A stretch of DNA of 64,000 nucleotides from Paramecium sonneborni. Taxonomy: Eukaryota > Ciliophora > Oligohymenophorea > Peniculida > Parameciidae. The notes under the pieces were generated by a model. The model made no database searches and was not told the DNA's origin. It saw only the letters and a list, made by a program, of their open reading frames with translations. Positions within the stretch are counted from its first letter, which is position 1. Each line of letters begins with the position of its first letter. This document shows, piece by piece, positions 58,319-64,000 of this stretch. The DNA lies in assembly GCA_905182985.1 (NCBI GenBank), contig CAJJDN010000006.1, positions 622,788 through 686,787 on the forward strand, given 5' to 3'. The position numbers were made by a program, and so were the translations under genes.

Positions 58319-61300
58319 ATGTTGATTAAATTGAGAGGAGGAGGATGTGGAACTTCTCTAAATGTTATAAAACCTACAATGACAGCCCTTATTGATGATA
58401 TTTCTACTGGCGAGAAACAAACTGTCCAGCCTAATTTATAAAACTATATTAAAATACATACTTAAAAGATTGTTTAGAATGCTGTAACAGTTATTGATTA
58501 AAAGTACAATCTTATGAATAGCTTTTAATTTTTCTTTGTTCATTAAAGATAAATATGGGAATTAGCAAGAAATCAAGAACAGTCAAGCTAATGTATTGAT
58601 TTAATATTAGAATGTTTAACTAAACTTTTAGAAGCTCTTAAAAGTTTTTTATAATCTAATATTTAATATGCACTTTATGTCTCATAAATTATTTCTAGTC
58701 TTATTTGGGTCGTTTTTACATTCTATTCAACAAAATCTGACAGATTTCTTTAAGTAAAAATCTAATAATAATACTTAAATGAGATTGATCAAATATATGA
58801 AAGACTTGAGATAGAAGGGGAAGCATTTAAATATTAAAATAATATAGAATATGAGCTTTTTATAATTAAGGCTGTAATATATGTAACTCCTACAAATTCA
58901 ACAGAAGGACTAGAGATTCTTTAACAATTTTTAGGAGGTGCTCTTTAAGCTATACTTACATTTTAATTAAATGATAATTTAATTGAAAGTTTAAAAAAAG
59001 GAATCGTATTTTTATATCAATAAGGAGTTATATATTCAAGAATAAAAAAACTAGAAATAATTTATTCTTTACTTAGTTTAAAATTTGAAGCTATGAAAAA
59101 ATTGGAAGAAAATAAAGGAGGACATAAGGAAATTATTGAATTGCTTGGTAAAATGTACAGCAATGTTGTAAAAGAATCTAGCGATTGGGAAATTTGGTAC
59201 TGCTGGATTTAAACTATTTCATCTTTATTTCAGTTTAAGCCAATACTTTAAAAGTTGAACTTAGAAAATTCACTATTAGAAAAAGTTTAGATGAGAGATT
59301 ATACAATAAAAGCTATTGGAGATTAACATATATTATCATTAAGATATGCAAATATATAAAATGATAAGATCTCTAAGGCTTTATTCGATAGTTCTAAAAC
59401 CCTTCAAGAATAAGCCTAACTTTAGATTTTAATTTTATAAGGCTATGGATAATTATAAAATTATGAATAACAATATTTTATTAAATTCTAAGCTTTAGAA
59501 GATTAAAAATCAAATAATGAACCTTAATTACCAATTACTTTATCATAAATTTCATAATTATTAACTTAAGTAGAATCTCTATAATCGATATTTAATGAAT
59601 TTACTGCTATTATCAAAACATAAGATTTTTATGATTAATAAAAATTAAAGTTAGCTGAAAAATTAATGAAAGAATCATAGATGAAGATAATCCAATTCTT
59701 ATCAGAAATAGAATAGTTGAACACACTAAAAACAATATTATAAAATTCAAATTAACAAATAGGTAATGAAAATGTATTTTATGAATAATATTATTAAATT
59801 CTACAAGAGAATTGTCAAATTTATCTTAATGGTTTAATTAATAATGAATATTAAAATAACGGATTTCAAGATATCTTTTAAAATGATTAATATTTTTCCC
59901 TTTTTGATTAATTAATAAAAGTTTCTTAAAATGCTTCACAGTTTTCAGAAACTTGTAAATAATTTAAAAATAATTATCAAGACAAGACGATTATTAATAA
60001 TTTAATAAATTAAACCAAAAATTTGATTTTCAAAGATGAAAATTCAATTTTTCGAAAATTTGATCCATTAAACGGTCTTCTTAAAGCAATAAATTTAATT
60101 CAATTATGGAAATCTATTTTAAAGTGGAATTTATAAATATGCATAGCCTTATAAATACGTTTGAGATTATTAGTTTAGGAAAAATATTTTGACAAGGATC
60201 TTTTAATGCTTTCTAATATATATATTTCTTACTAATCAATAAATTTATCAATTCAATTTTTATATAATCAATTCTCATTATGTGAGTATTAGAAAGTGCT
60301 TTAAAATAAGAAATTGCATTCAACAAGTTCTCTAGATAAGATTTTAAAAGCATTATTGATAGATAATTTTGATGCTAAAAATTCTACATTGCAAATACTG
60401 AGATAGTAACTATTATTAAATAGTTTTGAAGTTAATAAGGTCAAGTTTGATTTAGAAATTACTAAGATGTTAGAGGAAGACTTAGATTAAGCTATAAATT
60501 ATATCAATTAAATATAAAGTGCTGTAAAAATGATTTCAGATTTCCTTTTATATGAAAAGGAAGTTAACAATGAAGTGACTGATGAAATTCAATATCTTCT
60601 TGATATGTAATAAATTATGGAAATAAAATAAATCTTTGTTGAAAATCAAGGAAATAAATATAAAATTATAGAATCTAATTAAAAATTTTAAAACTATTTT
60701 GAAAAATTTACAAGCATTTTACTAAAATTTGAAGCAAGTATCAAGGAAAATGATTCAGATTTTTATAAATAATTAAAACAAAAACATGAATCTTTAGCTT
60801 AATTGATGGTGTTTTTTAAAGCATTTTCTGAATTAAATATCTTGAATAAAAAAGATGAAGAATTAGCAAAGTAAATAAAAAAAGATGCTGAAGATCAATT
60901 ATATAATTTAATAGATTTGCAAATTGTCAAGTCTAATAATCTAAGTATTGAAGTTAACAACAACAAAATTTAATAGGAGATAGAGTTTTACAAAAATATT
61001 TATTTTGAATTAGAAGAATTAAAATCAAAATAAGAAAAATAATTAAATAAAGTTAAAGATATTGAAAAAGACTTGCATGAATTACTACTCTAAATTCAAA
61101 ATGTGGTAACTTTAAATCAGTTAATTCAATAAAAAAGTAGTTATAATACTATTCTTAAGGAGAGTGAGCTTGAAATTAAAGAAACATTGAAAAGATTACA
61201 GAAAGAATAAACAAATATTGTTTTAGATACTTCTAAAATAAAATAGATTTTAATAGAAAAAGTTTAAATTAAACATAAAAAGGATATTGAATCTTAATTA

Positions 61301-64000
61301 CATTTTATTTTAGTTTAAGTTGAGAGCAAAGAAAAAAGTTTAAATTACTTTGAAAAATAATATGACAAAATTAAAGAGGGTATAATGGAATATCTTTTTT
61401 GTAATAAATGGAGAATAAGATAAGTTATTATATATGAATTATAATAAATGAAGTAGTGTTGTTTATCATAAAATTCAATGAACATTAGTACTGGGCTTTT
61501 GATAAAATTTTAAGTTTTTGAAACAGATAAAAAGATAAAATAATTATTTGATAATTAAAAAGGCTAGGAATCTTAATAAGTATTAAGTAAATATTGGCCA
61601 AGTTAGGAGTAAATGATATAAAATACAATAAAAGAGAAATTGAAAGAATTAAATGATATTGCTTAAAAATTGACAATTGAATCATCAAGTCAAATGAAAG
61701 AAAAATATCAAAAAGAATATAGTAGATTAGAGAAGGAAATTTAAGGAATTTTGGAGAATGTATAAAATATTGGGGATTAATTAGGGATAACAATTTTATT
61801 CTTTTAAGATTTAAAATAAGATCTATTAAGAATAGAAAATTAGATTTAATAGATTTAAGAAGCTATGGAAAGTATCAATAAAGATTTAAAATTTTTGAAA
61901 GGAAGATCAGTAAAGGAACTTTTTGAAATGAGAATGAAACGAGTTCTCCAACATAGATTGATATATAATTCAGAAAATGTTTATATATAAATTTTAACAA
62001 AAGAGAAATTCCATTAAGAAGATAAAGAAGATGATGTAGAGACAGAATTATTTACAGAAGATTTATTTGGTAAAGGAGAAATTAATGAATTTATTTGGAA
62101 ATAATAAAAAGATTCTTTATTAATTCATGGATAGGCAGGATCAGGTAAGAGTACAGCTGCTAGAAAGATAGAGGAGTTTTTATGGCTTATTTATTAGAAG
62201 AATTAGAATTAGGCAGATTATATTCCGTTAATTCCAATTTTTGTATCTCTTCCATAATTGAAAGATCCAATTTATTGTGCAATAGAAGAAACTTTAAGAT
62301 CAGATAATTATAGATTTAGTGAGAGATAAATAGATGAACTAAAAGAAGATTTAGAGTTAAAAAAATATAGATTGATAATAATAATGGATAGTTATGATGA
62401 ACTTAAATAATCATATATTGGACTTAATTTAAATTTGTCTAATAGAATTTCTAAATGGAGATGTAATTCAGATAAAAATAAATATCCAAAAGTAATAACA
62501 ACTTCTAGATCAGAACTATTTACAATAAATGGATATAGCTCTTGGTTTTTATCAGAATCAAATTAATTGAGTATGTTTAAAGAAGTAAGATTATTAAAAT
62601 TTACAGAAAATCAAATAAAGTAATATATAAAAGAATATACATTTCTTTGTGTAAAAAGAGTTATAAAAGAGTTCTATTTTGCTGCTTATTAAGATTAAGA
62701 TTATTAAGAGTTTGAGAATATTTATATTGATATAATCAAGACAGTTGGATTATTTAATTTAAAATAAGAATAATCACAAATGCTTAATCCTGATATTATT
62801 AATTCATTAATATTAAAATGTAAACATTTTGTTTCGACTGAAGATTAAAAGACTATGACATAAATGTTAATGGAAATTTGGTCAAGTTGGAAATATGAAA
62901 ACTTTATTAAATTAATGGGATTAGAGTAAGTAATAGAAACTCCATTTATGGTTGAAATTGTGATGGCCGTTCTGCCTTATGTAGTTAAGTAGAGATAGGA
63001 AATTAATAATATTAAAGAAAATTTTATCAAAAAATATGTTTATTTGAGTAAAAGGGATGATGCAGTTTAAAAGTAGGCACTTGATGAATGGCAAGGAATA
63101 GTGAATAATTAATAGTTCATAACTGAATTTATATCAGAATTTCAGATTGTAGAATAAGAAAAAAAAATATTGCAATATTTTAAGAATAATTAAAGAGTTA
63201 ATATAATTATAAAGGCATTATTATTGGAACCATTATCTACATATGATTTCTATATATAATTTTTAGAACATTATTTTAAAAGATAAATCAATAAATTAAG
63301 AGAAACTGGAGAATAAATTGATTTTGATTCTATTGGAAATGAATTATGGGAATTTGCCCATAAATTGGCTAATGAAATGACATTTAATGGTTTGAGTTAA
63401 GTTCCTTTCTAACCAAGTGGATTAGTTTTTAAAAAGGAGAAAAAGGAATGGGAAGATGATTTTTTTAATGATGATTGTCCAGAAGGTGTATACAAAAGAT
63501 TATTTAGAAAATGCATACCTATTAGATAAAAAAGCGGAATCTATTCATTTAATCATAAATCTTTGTAAGAATTTTTAGTAGCTAAATGGTTTATTGAATA
63601 ATTAATCAAATTAGATTTATAAATTTAGGAATCATCGATTATCATTGATTAAGTTAAAGAAAAATAATTAATTAAATAGAATTTCTTTTAAAAATCTTGG
63701 AATTTCGATTATATGTAAGGCCCTATCAGATTTATTGTAAATAAAATATAATTTAATGAAGAATTAAAGTAAAAATTAATGAATTTAGTATTGTGTTCTA
63801 AATTTAGTAATGACTATATTGTTGGAAGTTCAAATAGTCTTTATTTATTAAACCTTTTAGATTATTAATTTATAGAAAAAGATTTCTCATAGATTAAAAT
63901 TTAATAAGTAAATTTAATTAATGCTAACTTTTTCGGTTGTAATTTTAATGGATCTTAATTTAATCAAGTAAAATTATCAGGAGTAAATTTAAATAATGCA
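58319..64000 (+). CDS. NACHT-domain STAND NTPase with pentapeptide repeats (3' end outside window)
   Basis: ATG 58319; 1,894 codons without TGA or intron to the window edge. Residues 1 to about 1,200 are almost entirely helical and Gln/Lys/Glu-rich with coiled-coil stretches (EVNNEVTDEIQYLL-type, LEELKSKQEKQLNKVKDIEK). The NACHT NTPase follows: Walker A DSLLIHGQAGSGKSTAARKI (Gly at about residue 1271), then DYIPLIPIFVSLPQL, Walker B RLIIIMDSYDEL (Asp about 1357, DE at 1360-1361), a sensor-like ITTSRSELFTI, and a C-lobe with LRFTENQIKQYIKEY-like helices, PFMVEIVMAVLP and HKSLQEFLVAKWFI. From about residue 1855 pentapeptide repeats begin (VNLINANFFGCNFNGSQFNQ, then VKLSG, VNLNN). Such proteins act as ATP-driven oligomerising switches in NLR-like systems; the trigger here is unknown. 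Walker residues are intact. Confidence 0.9.

Noticed and set aside
61485..61793. 102-codon hydrophobic minus-strand ORF
   Set aside because: Antisense of Lys/Gln-rich codons in the NACHT gene; AAA/AAT codons read as Phe/Ile on the other strand and mimic membrane segments.
1..64000. CRISPR arrays, prokaryotic operons, Shine-Dalgarno sites, insertion sequences or phage genes
   Set aside because: No regularly spaced repeats or transposase/phage signatures were seen, and the code, micro-introns and gene content are those of a ciliate nucleus.
1..64000. tRNA or rRNA genes
   Set aside because: No cloverleaf or rRNA core was recognised by eye; A+T-rich spacers were scanned only visually, so a tRNAscan run could still find one.

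Overview
The window looks like a macronuclear (somatic) scaffold of a ciliate of the genus Paramecium. TAA and TAG are read as glutamine throughout and TGA is the only stop, the base composition is very A+T rich, and most genes are cut by tiny introns of about 18-36 nt that nearly always begin GTA and end TAG or AAG. Intergenic gaps are often below 100 bp (42 bp between two divergent genes at 6621-6662). Conserved eukaryotic genes can be rebuilt exon by exon: PACRG, CK2 alpha, CDC50, P4-ATPase, proteasome beta-7, Rab, HPPD, two DHHC acyltransferases. All gene models below were made by hand with genetic code 6, so exon edges are estimates unless protein homology pins them.

Layout. 1-9000: the 3' end of an unknown gene, a DHHC palmitoyltransferase, a basic protein, a large ciliate-type membrane protein, a two-FHA protein divergent from a probably myristoylated MGxxC protein, and the ciliary protein PACRG. 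9000-14190: a small ORF, a gamma-carbonic-anhydrase-like protein without zinc ligands, a secreted 2H-phosphoesterase-like protein and weak ORFs. 14190-25300: two assembly joins (single N, 1.04 and 1.24 kb exact repeats) around an R2R3-MYB gene and a SANT/MYB-like gene. Between them lie a Rab GTPase, a CK1-like pseudokinase, a decayed PP2A/PP6-type phosphatase and a secreted cysteine-containing protein. 25300-34530: HPPD, two Q-rich proteins, CK2 alpha, CDC50 and a WEE1-like pseudokinase. 34580-48600: a P4-ATPase 2.35 kb from CDC50, a second DHHC enzyme, an LRR protein, proteasome beta-7 and a ULK-like kinase. 48780-64000: a PDAP1-like acidic protein, an intronless 1,623-residue PAS membrane protein, a multi-exon unknown gene crossing a third N-join, and an intronless ORF of at least 1,894 codons. 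That last ORF carries a NACHT NTPase domain and the start of a pentapeptide-repeat array, and runs off the window.

Themes. Signalling genes dominate (kinases, phosphatase, acyltransferases, a GTPase). Several copies appear to have lost catalysis: two pseudokinases, a gamma-CA without its zinc histidines and a dead phosphatase. This would fit relaxed selection on duplicates after whole-genome duplication (inference). CDC50 and a P4-ATPase, partners in lipid flipping in other eukaryotes, are close neighbours. The NACHT-pentapeptide protein is the most unusual object. It has the layout of an NLR-like STAND switch with a very long helical N-terminal half and an uncommon repeat sensor.
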